DNA of 64,000 bases, taken from contig JAQFVV010000275.1 of assembly GCA_028023455.1 (NCBI GenBank), forward strand, positions 1,054,001-1,118,000, read 5' to 3'. This DNA is from Epiperipatus broadwayi. Taxonomy: Eukaryota; Onychophora; Udeonychophora; Euonychophora; Peripatidae. The translations under genes and the position numbers were made by a program. The notes below the pieces were generated by a model that was given only the letters and a program-made list of their open reading frames with translations, searched no databases and was not told the origin of the DNA. Positions 14,280 through 25,054 of the stretch are shown here, piece by piece (the first letter of the stretch is position 1; the number at the start of each line of letters is the position of its first letter).

Positions 14280-15720
14280 CAATTTTGGGATTATAGATTG
14301 AATTGCAATGAAAAAATTAAAACAGCATTTGAAAAATTCATTAATGAAAAATAAGATAGAATTTCAAAAGACGAATGAAGAACAAATTATTTAAATGATA
14401 AAATATTGTATAATATTAAAAGATACTCAAGTATTAATGCTACATAACTCACTAAAAAACAGAAAAACTAGCTCTGTTAGAATTTCGTTTGAATTTGTTA
14501 AAAATGAAAGGTATTTTTTAACACTTGACTGGGTTGTTCTACTACTATATTAATAGTGATAAAATCTCCACCAAATGAAAAGTTTTATAAATTAAAACAA
14601 TTTATAAAAGGAAAAGCAAGAACAGTTGAGAAAATTGATAGGAAATAGCAATTACTATATTACTGAGTCAAATATAGGGGGAAATTCAGAAAACTAGAAT
14701 TAAATATGAATATAGGAGTTAGAAACATAAGAATAAGCAGATTTTAGGGAAGGAATATCAACAATAGATTTATCTTGTTTATATAAATAATAAAAAAAAT
14801 GACAAGAAGTCAAGAGAGACACATCTTTTATGCATAGTCAATAAAAAGTATGTGATACTTACTATTCCTCTCAAAACACAGTGGAAAGTAATGAAATTAA
14901 TATATGTAAATGAAATTCTTAAAAAAATTTATAATAATATATATATGCAAAAGTAAAAATATTAATACAATTTTGGATATTATAAAAATAATCAAAACTC
15001 AGATATGTTTTGCTTAGAGCAAATCATTCAAATATGAAAAAGAAAATTTGAAAAAATGGGAATTTTTTATATAACAATGAAACACTTTATACATTGTACT
15101 ATGCTGATGATTAAAAAGTTTTAGGTCAGAATCATAATTACTAAAGCTATATAGCTTGAAAATTAATGAAGGATATAGAAATGGGGCAAAAAATAAATAT
15201 AATAAAAGAATATGCAGATTAGAGGACCACAATTGGAAGATCAACAGGTTAGAAAATGTAAGAAATACAAGTATCTAGGCATAATGATCATGCAAAAAAC
15301 AATAGTAAATAATGCTATAGAAAAAATAAAATTAATAAATAGAAAATCTATAAATTTATAATGATATCAAATGGGATATTGTGAAATCAGAATATATCAA
15401 AAGACAATATACAAAAATATTTATACAATAATGAAAGTATCATTAGATTTGGAGCTGATTACAGAAATGGATTATTTGTGAAGATCTTCAGGAAGGCCAA
15501 GGAGAGAAGAATGCATAAGAAATAAAACAGTTTGATTAAATAATGAATATTGAACACTTCTTATAATCAGAACAAGATAATTGGAGTGATATGGGCTATG
15601 TACATATGATGTCTTAAGAAATACTATCATAATAAAAAGAATGTAAAAAAAGAAAATAAAATTAAAAAAATTTTGCAGAAAAAAGGTATAGATAGAGATA
15701 CATGGCATTTGCAAATCTAA
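14280..15720 (+). pseudogene. LINE reverse-transcriptase relic (YADD type)
   Basis: Heavily decayed RT of an insect/arachnid-style endonuclease-reverse-transcriptase family. At about 15095-15120 the catalytic motif reads LYYADD followed by a stop. Past several stops and frameshifts a block resembling KINEGYRNG (the usual KLxEEYxKWG helix) and LEDHNW follow, then KYKYLGIMI at about 15253-15285, the conserved YLG thumb motif. Further down, ITEMDYL and SGRPRREECIRNKTV (about 15455-15535) match the EMDxLRRSxxxSRxxxIRN block that ends these proteins. The upstream 800 bases show only scattered, uncertain similarity. No poly(A) or target duplication was found. The order of motifs makes the assignment secure; the clade is not. 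Confidence 0.7.
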
Positions 15721-16261
15721 GACATTAAAATATGTTATGGACTAATAAAAAGAAGTAGACTAAATTAAATTTGACAGGAACAGACTTGATTGAACAAAAT
15801 TTGACTGGACTAGAACTAGATTAAACTGTACATGGACTGAAATAAATTAGAATTCAATTTAAGTAAACTATATTGTATTATATAGCACTTGAACAAATTG
15901 GAATAAACTGGACTAGAGTGAATTAAATTGAACTAAAATAGATTACTGAATATTGAACTACAATTGATTAAAATAAATTGTTTTGGATTACATAAATTAT
16001 TGTATTGGATTTGTCTGCATGAGATTGTATTGGCTAAAAGTTTGAACTAGATCTTGATTGGATTGGATTAGATTGAAGTATTAGTTTAAATTCAATTAGA
16101 TAAAATTGAAATATATTGAATTGTCTTGAACAGAATATGACTGATGTGAATTAAATATAATTGAATTGGATTAGACAGGTTAATATCTAAGTAGATTAGA
16201 TTGAGTTAGGACTGACTAAGTATTGCATTGACTAGACTGAATTGATCAACTAAAACATCAA
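15721..16261 (+). repeat. Degenerate GGATT/TTGAA-type short repeat tract
   Basis: A low-complexity stretch built from variants of GGATT, TTGAA, GACTAG and TTGGA in loose 5-bp steps, for example TTGATTGGATTGGATTAGAT near 16056-16075. It looks like a decayed short-period satellite. A similar tract lies on the other side of the large-unit array at 18246-18680, so the two tracts bracket it. Confidence 0.55.
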
Positions 16262-17655
16262 ATGACCAGCATTTCTTAGGTTTACCCAACTTATTAAAAT
16301 AATAATTCTAAACAGTAGTGGCAGCCAGTGCAAACTATAGTAATCAGTAATTGCTAGAATGTTTATGCCCTGAAATTCCTATCTACTGCTTATTCATCTG
16401 ATATTCCCATATGAGGTTTTAGCTTGTGGCATTTATCACTAAGGAGATTTGAATTTAAGAGCACATCATCTAGATCTATGGATCTAATGCAACAACAACC
16501 ATCTTAACTTTTTAGTTAACTAAACCCAAAATGAAATCACTATAAAGCTTTCAATCCATGCTTATTTATTTGTATAACTATACAGATCTGAACCAAGTTT
16601 AATATGTAGACATTTTCGGTCTTAAGCTTTTCCAATAACTATAGTTAACATTATCAGTTAGCTAGGATTGATATTAATCTACTAAAGCATCACTTGACTC
16701 TCACTTCTTTTGCTTACACAATCTGCTAAAAAAGTGGCAACATTATCCACATAGTAATGACACCTAATGCAAGCCATAGTAAACAATAGATGCTAGAAGG
16801 TTTATGCTCTTAAATTTCTATCTAATACCCACTCTTCCAATAAACTTATATTAGGTTCTAGCTTGTAATATTCATAAATGGGTAGCCTTGGATCTAAGAG
16901 CAGAGCATCAAGATCTTTGGATCTAAATCAATCTTCCAGCAACTATCTTTTACCTTTTCAGTTAACTACAGAGTTATGAACCCAAAATGAAATTACAATG
17001 TTTTCAATATAAGCTTATTTATTGGTATAGTTATACAAATCTGAACTCAGTTCAATATTTATACATTTTGGTGGTTTTAGGTTTTTAATAACCATGAGTC
17101 ACCATTATTCTTTAGCCAGAATTGATATTAATCCAATAAAACATCACATTACCATCATTTCTTACACTTACACAATCTGCTAAAATAACAACAGTCAATA
17201 TAATAGTGCCATCTGGGGAACACCATAGTAAACAATAGAGTCTAGATGATTAGTGCATTAAAATCCCAATCTAGTGCCTACTCATCAAATATCCCTGTAT
17301 TAGGTTCTAGCTTGTGGCATTCATCAATGGGAAGCCTTGAATCTAAGAGCAGAGCATATAAAGCTTTGTATGTAATGCAATCCTCTAGCAGCCACCTTTT
17401 ACATTTTTAGTTAACTACAAATTTATGAATGCAAAATGAAATCACAATGATGTTTTTAATGCAAGCTTATTTATTTGTATAGTTATACAGATCTGAATCC
17501 AGTTCATTATTTATACATTTTAGGGTCTTTAGTGTTTTAATATAGTCCCCATTATCCTTTGTCCAGGATTGATAGGGTCACTCAGAAAAAAAAACATGAT
17601 AATCAGTGGATGCTAAAAGGTTAGTGCATTAAAATCCCAATTTAGTGCTTACTTA
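16262..17655 (+). repeat. Tandem array of ~440-bp unit, direct copies (3 and part)
   Basis: Three diverged head-to-tail copies and a short fourth fragment. The landmark GATCTWTGGATCTAA occurs at 16473 and 16912 with its degenerate counterpart at 17363, giving steps of 439 and 451 bp. Other shared blocks are TTAGTTAACT, GCTTATTTATTTGTATA, CAGATCTGAA and CACAATCTGCTAAAA. No coding frame is maintained between copies. The array turns into inverted copies at about 17.65 kb. Confidence 0.75.
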
Positions 17656-18245
17656 CCCAAAGATAAAGATGCAGTGATATTATATTCAAGACTTTATTGA
17701 TGAAGGCCACAAACTAGAAACTATACTGGGAAGTTTTGATGATTAATACTAGATAGGATTTTGATACACAAAACTTCCAGTATCCATTAATTAGTATGGC
17801 ATATATAGGGTGACACTACTGTCTAAAGAGTGTTGCTACTGTTTTAAAAATTTGTGTTAAAGTAAGAAATGGTGATTACATAATTTATAGTTGTTTAATA
17901 CCAAGCCTGGCTGAAGAATAATGGAGATTATGGTTATCAAAAAGCAGTAATGAATTGAATTCAGATCTTTAAGTCTATATAATAAGTTTGGATTGAAAGT
18001 ACTGTGTTTTTACTTGGCCTCATAGTCTTAATAGTTAATTAAAAGCTAAAAGTATCTACTGAAAAAATGCATTAAATTCCAAAGATCTAGAGGTAGTTGT
18101 CCCAGATTCAAGGCTCCACACTAATAAAGGCAACAAGCCAAAATTAGTCTAGGGATATTGCATGAGAAAGCACTAGATATGGATTTTGATGCACTTATCT
18201 AACATGAATTGATTACTATTAATTGCAATGAGTGACACTGCTATT
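17656..18245 (-). repeat. Inverted copies of the ~440-bp unit
   Basis: Read on the minus strand, this stretch aligns to the direct copies to its left. For example, plus-strand AGTATGGCATATATAGGGTG near 17791-17810 is the complement of the block containing CACCTAATGCAAGCCATAGT. About 1.3 units are present, with a second comparable position near 18.1 kb. Together with the direct copies it makes a head-to-head palindromic array. Confidence 0.65.
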
Positions 18246-18680
18246 GTTTAGACTAAATTGATTGTTTGGATGGAACTATATTGTATGAGACTGAAATAAG
18301 ATAACTAGTTTGAATTGGAATGGAATGGAATGAATGATTGATAACTTAGGCTGGATTGAATTAGACTTCATTAAATAAATTAAAATGATGACTAAATTGA
18401 AATTAACTGAAATTGATTGGATTTAATTCTCTACAAAACATAATTTAGTATGCATTTTTCATAATGCTTTTTCATAGATAGTTTTAACCGACTAGTAGCT
18501 TTTTAGAAAGCCCCTTTTTATAAATCACTAAACGATAGGATGATTTGGATGAGATTTAACTGAACTGTATTAAATGAGACTAAATTGGATTGAATTTAGG
18601 AAGTGGATTGTATAGTATTTGATTGGGCTGCACTGATGATGGTGGATTTCACTGGATTGAAATGGACTAAATGAATTTAA
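18246..18680 (+). repeat. Degenerate GGATT/GGAAT short repeat tract, right flank
   Basis: Loose repeats of GGATT, GGAAT and TTGAA (for example TTGGAATGGAATGGAATGAA near 18315-18334) like the tract at 15721-16261. It ends where the RTE-like reading begins. Confidence 0.45.
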
Positions 18681-18689
18681 AAATAACCA

Positions 18690-19681
18690 TTATAATTACA
18701 ATATAATAAATTTCCACACTTCATGAGATTAGGCATAAAGATATATCTGTAAACAAGAAGAAAGTTCCAGAAAATCATGGAATTATAATTGATGTCTAAG
18801 AAGAAGTAGATCAAGAAGTAAAAAAAAATTGTCAACATTTTATACCCAATGCCTATTTGATGAAGTTGCATTAGACAGTTGGAAGAGTGCAATAGTATTA
18901 TTGGTATATAAGAAAAGTGATAAAGATCTTAGAAATCACAGACATATTACATTCTTCTATACAAGATCATTATTAAGATATTTACAAACTCATCTCCACC
19001 AAACTTTAGATCAAACAAACCCTAAGAACAATCTAGATTTAAAATTAGTTTCGCTATAGGGGATCACATTTTAAAAAAGTTATAGGAAGACCTATTATAT
19101 ATAATTTCCTATTATGACTTGTTATTTGTCAATTATTAAAAAATCTTTGATTCTTTGAAAATTACCACAGTCATTAAAACTTTGAACTATCAAAATATGG
19201 CCTTGACATATCATCATATTCTAAAGAATATATATCAAAATCCAAAACAATGATTAGATCAAATAGTAATATTAAAAAGTCTAATATTAATGAAAAAGTG
19301 TAATAAATTGATTATATAACTTCAAAAAGTTTTACATAAAATATTTAAATGGATTAAAATGAAAATTTAAAAGAATAAAAATACATGGAAATTATTTATA
19401 TCATCTAGTTTTTACAGATATTGCGTTGTTTTTATAAACAATGCTTTAGAAATTCAGAAAATGTTGCAAAAGTTTTTATATGAAAATAAAAAAAGTTGGG
19501 CTTAAGATAAAATAATATTCAAAGAATTTACCTTTGAAGAAGAAACTAATCATTGATAATCAAGATTTTTAAGAAGTTGTAACTATGTATACCTTTGTCA
19601 GATTATTAATATAGCCAGAAACATAATGGATGAAATTAATCATAGAAATATATTTGGATAAAATGTTTTTGGTAGAAGTAA
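18690..19681 (+). pseudogene. RTE-like LINE relic, 5' portion of the RT domain
   Basis: Reads as the fingers and palm of an RTE-clade reverse transcriptase, in broken frames. KVPENHGIII near 18.76 kb corresponds to the KxPGxDGI motif. At 18829-19059 an open stretch has DSWKSAIVLLVYKKSDKD, LRNHRHITFF and LDQTNPK, matching the WKxAxVxxIxKKGD, NYRPI and LDExQPxEQ signatures of the family. Near 19118-19240 come FVNY, IFDSLKITTVIKTL and HHILKNIYQNPK, matching the palm block (VDxxKAFDSV...YxxIxxxIY). A stretch like EINHRNIFG...VFGRSN ends at 19681, where the Merlin-like insertion begins. Stops and shifts throughout show it is dead. Confidence 0.75.
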
Positions 19682-20969
19682 TGGTGGTCATTCATATGCC
19701 CACACATCATGCTTGAGGTTGCTGATGTTAGCCAAAAAAACTTAAATGTACCATCTTTCAGGCTCAACTACTCAATTGATAAGAGTAGTTGACTCTTTTT
19801 GCTAATGTCAGCCCAACAGCATGTTGATTGCTCTCACAATTCACACTTAGCCACTAACAGCATGTTTTGCAATCATTTTCTTTCATAATTTACTCTTAGC
19901 TAACTGTATCCACAAGATACAATGTGTTATTACCATGCTGACACTTAATCTATTGCTATTTTACAATGATAGGGTGTGAATACTTGGATTCACAATTATT
20001 TAAGTAAGATATTGGGAATTTTGATTTTTTGTTTAACATATACAAATTATTTAAGGTTCTACAAATTATCAAACACTACACAAGCTCACTAACCCCCCTG
20101 TAACAGTATGAAGTTCAAAAGTGGGCTATTAGGAAGAGCTCCCAATGAAATCTCATAGCTTGCAAGATTGTGCATTACTGTAAAAATGGTAACTGCTGAG
20201 CTTGCCAAAGCTGCTGTCACATTCCTTCAACAAAAAGGAGTTCTACCATTGCAGAAAACGTGTGTAGTGGAAAGATGTTAAGAGAATGTATAACATACAA
20301 GATAGAATGTACCATGAGTAGTTGTCATCAAAGGTATTCTGTGTGAAAGGGAACATGGTTCAAGGGTTGCAGATTGGAGTTAGCTAAAGCTTTGCATGTC
20401 ATTTACTGCTGGAGCAGGGATTAAATGACAGTAGAACATATGTGTGCTGAGTTGAATCTATCCAAATATGTTGTCCTCCATTTAATGCAAACCTTTGCGA
20501 ACTCTGTGAAGAAAGCCTCAGTTCTCGAGCATGCCATGTAATTGGCAGTCCCAGCATGATTTTTAGTGGTGTATGCTGACAGATGGATAAATGTTTCACG
20601 AAGGCCATTCAATCATGCTCTGCCAACACACTGCTGTAGTGCATATGTGAGAATGTCAAGCCTGGAAACAGCATCTATTTAGACTGCTGGAAAGGTTACT
20701 GAACTAGCGATTTGGAGTTGGCAGTGTGAAAAATTAAAAAATATATAAAAATATATAAAGAGATGTCTGTGTATTTTTTATTTTGTTTTAAACTGTTAAA
20801 AATAAAAAAATAAAGGGCAGGTAACATTATATTAATAACTTTTTTTGAAGAAACAATGCCACCAGGTGTGATGGATGTGCATACGAATAAGAACCAACAG
20901 GTAATGTTATATTAATAACTTTTTTTGCAGAAAAAATGCCACCACACATGATGGATGTGCATACAAACC
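19682..20969 (+). mobile_element. Merlin/IS1595-like DNA transposon relic nested in an RTE relic
   Basis: This 1.29-kb block is clearly GC-richer than its surroundings and interrupts the RTE relic between two sequence parts that are contiguous in intact family members. It contains a transposase relic (separate entry). The ends look like imperfect inverted repeats: TATGCCCACACATCATG at 19695-19711 matches the reverse complement of 20947-20963 at 14 of 17 bases, and both termini start GGT. The flanks GAAGTAA (19675-19681) and AAAGTAA (20970-20976) could be the remnant of the 8-9 bp target duplication typical of Merlin elements. Near the right end a unit of about 85 bp (20818-20902) is repeated at 20899-20965. 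Boundaries are proposed from these features, not proven. Confidence 0.55.
20186..20540 (+). pseudogene. ISXO2/Merlin-like DDE transposase relic
   Basis: Broken transposase reading. At about 20186-20265, VTAELAKAAVTFLQQKGVLP and then QKTC match the N-terminal region of ISXO2-like (IS1595/Merlin) transposases, where a helix and a zinc-ribbon Cys follow. After a degraded stretch, one frame from 20347 to 20538 reads KGTWFKGC, LAKALHVIYCWSRD, stop, MTVEHMCAELNLSK and YVVLHLMQTFANSV. It corresponds to the GTWF motif, the IYxW helix and the C-x-L-x-x-SK helix-turn-helix of the family. The downstream DDE catalytic core is too decayed to place. Minus-strand frames over 20399-20612 are antisense shadows. 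Confidence 0.6.
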
Positions 20970-21450
20970 AAAGTAACATAATATTAAATAGAAATATGCC
21001 TATATGTTTGAAAATGAAAGTTTTTAATAGATGTCTCTTATTGGTTCATGTTTATGGATCTGAGATTGAAACTCTTATCAAAATAAAAAACTAGAGAAAC
21101 TTTAGACCATTCAACAAAGTATGGATAGATAATGTTGAAAGCACAAGAAGTAAAAGCAAAATATATAAGACAGAACAAATAGGTTTCATTGACAATATTA
21201 AAAATAAGAAATTGACATGGAGCAGATCTAGACATTTTTTTAGAAGAAATCATAATAGATATATAGTTGAAACGTTTAGCTGTATCACAAAAGTGTATAA
21301 AAAATCTAGAATGAGATGGATGGATAATGTAAGGAATTTTTGTGTTATGAAAAAAAAAATATTGATTGGAGAAACTAGATTAAATTTGGAGGAAATTTTA
21401 TTCTGTCATGGATCAAATAAGATAAAAATGTCCATCTTAAACTAATTATT
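20970..21450 (+). pseudogene. RTE-like LINE relic, 3' portion
   Basis: Continuation of the relic that stops at 19681. It reads NMPICLKMKVFNRCLL then YGSE near 21045-21065 (family: PxxLKxKVFxQCVLP...TYGSE). A block like MDR at about 21120-21135 and KKLTWSRSRHFFRRN at 21209-21250 correspond to the MERxML and KWxWAGHVARR motifs. MRWMDNVRNFC at 21310-21345 matches the terminal RW-D-I block. It decays into A/T-rich DNA around 21450. Joined across the insertion, the two halves give the expected order and spacing of an RTE-type C-terminus. Confidence 0.75.
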
Positions 21451-22650
21451 GTAATAAAATTTATAATAAAAATAATAAATTATAATAGATGATGATATAT
21501 TTTATAAATAATCATAATAAATGGTAAAAGTTTTTTCTATTCATTTAAGCCATACATCTTTTTTACATTACATCCACCTTTTTTTTTTAACCAATGCTTC
21601 TTAAAGTGCTTAAAATCCATTAAACCACAATAAATGTAAACAAATTAAAAATATCACCATTATATTTTATTATATATATGTATATATTGTAATGGGACAT
21701 CGGTTTTCACCAGAAAGAGAGTGCGCATCTCACCACAATCAGACTTAGGGTCTTTGGGTAGAATGCTAGAGATAAAGTAATAAAATTTTAAGTCCATGAT
21801 TACATCTATCTTTACTGTGCTAGCTTAATAATTATTAGATAAACTTACATGTAATTTAGATTAGATCACCCACCTCTAATCCCTCATTCAGTCACCATTA
21901 TGCCATGATATTCAAACTCATGGAGAATTCACAATTGGCTCTCTTCAGTGATGGATTTAATCAAGTCATTTATTACTATGCCTTTATATAAGCAATGACT
22001 AATAGAATTTATTATTAAAATGTTTATAATATTAACACATATATAAAAATAAATGTTATGTAGCTATTAATAATTAGTTTGTTTATTTATAAATATGAAT
22101 GTAATATAATAATGATTATATAGAGAGATCAGATTAATAACTCAATAATATTTAATAAACAATAAAAATGTGATATAAAAAGTTAAATAAAACAATAATG
22201 AAAAATAAGAGTGAATTTTTATCATTTTAAAAGATTAATAACTAATATCCCCATTCCATATCCCATGATAAAATTTCATACCTTGACAATCTTTTCTAAA
22301 AAAAAGATTATAATTCAAACTAATATCTATATACATTATATAACAGTAAACAAATTCAAAAGATTACTAAATTAAATGATCTATTAATACATTTATAATC
22401 ATTTTTCATTTGTTTCATAATTGTTATTATGAATCTCTTATTTGCAATTGTGAAACCTCTTTTATAAGTATTTGTAATAAAAATAAATATATCATTATGT
22501 TTACTATATTAATTAGTAAGAATAATAATTCTGTTTAACTAACATCTGTTAAATAATAATCAAAATTTTACTTCATCTAATTTAGATGAGTTCTGACAAA
22601 TTTATAAATAAATTTATAAAATTTAATTTTAATTAATATTATATATATAT
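21451..22650. other. A/T-rich DNA with possible element ends
   Basis: Mostly featureless. A CCATTATA block at 21656-21663 and a TGTAATGGGA block at about 21690 stand either side of a short (TA)n tract. They resemble the two ends of the family found at 22651-27353. A slightly GC-richer piece at 21690-21960 follows (including GAGTGCGCATCTCACCACAA), but I cannot assign it. Confidence 0.35.
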
Positions 22651-24553
22651 TGTAATGGTATATAATATGTCGTTACATTATTTTAAATTAAAATAAAAAG
22701 ATTATAAATAAAAATTGATTTATTAAAAAGAAGAAAAAAACTTAACTTAAAAACTGAAAATTAAAAGTTGTTTCATGTATATAATATATCGCACAGATGG
22801 AATGAAAACTTTAAAAGTATTATTTTCTTTAAAAAAAAAAATTTGAATGTACTTTTTTATAAAAAAAGTACAAGATCTAAAGATAAAATATTTTTGTAAA
22901 TGGAAATGATTGTTTTATAAATTAAATGAAAAGCAAACTAGCCCTTGGGGCTCTTATATAAAAAAAGTCAGATAAAAGATATAGATAAGAGAACAAAAAA
23001 AATTAGATGTCCAATAGAAGCAGCAAACAAATGCTCAGACCTTAATGAAAATGATTGGAACAGGAAACTATGTTCAATGAATCTGGAGGATTACTATAAA
23101 AAGAAAAATATCCAAATTAAGAACAGTTACAGCTTGAATGTTTTTGATAGGCATGATAAGAGGCACTTGTCACCCTCTATCACTTATTTAAAAATGAAAT
23201 GACTGTTGAATTATGAATGGTACTGTTGCAAACCCCGAATCATATGGGTACTGCAATTAAATAGTACCAGGATTGAACCAGCTAAGGCAGCCTCCGGATT
23301 GAAAACTACAGTATGAACAGACCGGTTTTCCATGAAAGTCTTCACAGAAATTGGAAGCAGTAACCGGAAGCTCTTCTACTTTAAGATATAAATGGAAAAA
23401 TTTTACTAAAAGTAATTAAGAATGTTCAAGATTTAACAAGCTAAACCTAATTTTTTTAAATGAACTTTAATCTGACTTTTCAAATCAATTATTAATGTTT
23501 AATTTTTATACATTTGAGTTTGCTAAAAATCATTTCCATTTATTTATTTTTTTGTTCCTTTAAGTTTTATTATGATTTTTGTTTTTTCATTAAACTAAAT
23601 TTAATAAATGCTAAATTTAAGTCAGGCAGAATGGCTGCATAGATTTGTAAAGTTATATTAGTTTAATTAAGAGAAAATAAATCTTAGGTTATTTGTTTTG
23701 TAGTTAAATTGGGTCAATGGATTAGATATATTGGTGTAATTAGTAAATGTAGCATGAGGTCTGCTACATGCAGGATCACCTTATATGCTGCACTCAGGTG
23801 AAATAAGCCTTTCTTATTGACCATCAGAAACAGATGGTATTCCCTGCTCCTTGGATCACCTCTTTGCCTATGGAATGGGATAGCAAAATGGAAAATGCAG
23901 TCCCTTCCTATGGAGTTTTTTTTATTGTTCTTGTCAGACAGATGTAGTATTCCTGTACTGGACAAGCATCAATGTCTTCTATAACCATGCTGTTCAGATG
24001 TACATTCCTGACAGTATGGTATTTGTGCTGTCGTATTCATGCTGCATTGAATACATTGATGTATCAGATGGATTGACGTCAGTTTGACTGCGAACTTTTA
24101 GCCTAAGATTAAATAAGGGATACAACATTTTCTTTTCAAATGCAATCTATGTAGTTTATTCATACTCGACACTCTTAAAAATATTAAATTCATCTGTGCT
24201 GATTGTTTAAAATAAAAATTTAAATTTAAAAATTAATAACCAACCTAAAATAATAAATTTTATTCCTCAAATTTTATTTTATGTGCATTAATAAATGTTT
24301 GTGTGTTAATTACTGGCAGTGGCATATTTTATTTTTGTTAATATTGAAAAGATATTTTAACAATTTATATTTTGTAAATCTCTGCATCTTACTGAGCTAG
24401 TGGCAAGGGCTGACAGTCGGAAAGCAAAAAATATACATGTAAAATTTAAATAATAACTTACGTATCTGCCTACTCTATAAATTTTCTAGGTTCAAATAAC
24501 CTAGTGGCACCCTGTATGGCAGATAAGACTCCTAAATCATTCTGACCATTATA
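22651..24553 (+). repeat. Element family T, copy A
   Basis: Begins TGTAATGG directly after (TA)n and ends CCATTATA, so the termini form a short imperfect inverted repeat. Close to the left end lies a second small inverted repeat (TGTAATGG...CGTTACA). Copy B at 25055 matches it over nearly the whole length with scattered differences. Both copies carry a 6-bp-stem hairpin around GGGTACTGCAATTAAATAG (near 23245) and a GC-richer block with GCAGCCTCCGGATTGA (near 23287). They share a reading near 22945-23202 with LNENDWNRKLCSMN, which matches no family I know. It could be a non-autonomous DNA transposon inserting at TA, or a decayed larger element. No transposase or RT motif is seen. Confidence 0.6.
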
Positions 24554-25054
24554 ATTGGCCACCCAACATGGACCATTACATGTTAACCACGAGTACCCTG
24601 AGAATTTTAAAAATAAATCATACCAGTAACATTTTTTTTCTGAAATAAATATATTTTTTGTATTAATGTAAAGTTATAGTTTGAATTTTGTTTTAAAGGT
24701 ACTGCCAGTAATAAAAATTGCACATATGTAATGTAAATGCAAGGAATAAAAATGTAATAGCTAATATAAATAGGTTTTTTTTAAAAAAGTATTATTTAAA
24801 ATCCAGCTGTTTAACTTGCCTAAGTAATACTTAAAAGTAGAAGAAAAGAAACGTGGAAGGAAGGGAGCAGAAATTTAGCTGCTAGTAAAGGGTCAACAGT
24901 CAACAACTTTTTTATCATTATATTTGTGTGTAATTACTAACCAAAGTTTTGTCTTTTAAAAAAAAAGTTTAGTATATAATTGTGTAATGTAATTACTAAC
25001 ACTAAGTAAATTCTTTTTTTTAATGTTTTTGTTTTTTGAGGAAGTTTACTGAAA
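24554..25054. other. A/T-rich spacer between copies A and B
   Basis: No open frame or recognisable element. Contains a slightly GC-richer piece near 24840-24905. Confidence 0.5.

Noticed and set aside
16262-18245. CRISPR-like array
   Set aside because: Repeat units are about 440 bp, diverged and without spacers, and the DNA is eukaryotic in character. The same reasoning excludes the 343-bp and 97-bp repeats.
20399-20612. Two overlapping minus-strand frames
   Set aside because: Antisense to the Merlin-like transposase reading, which has recognisable motifs on the plus strand.
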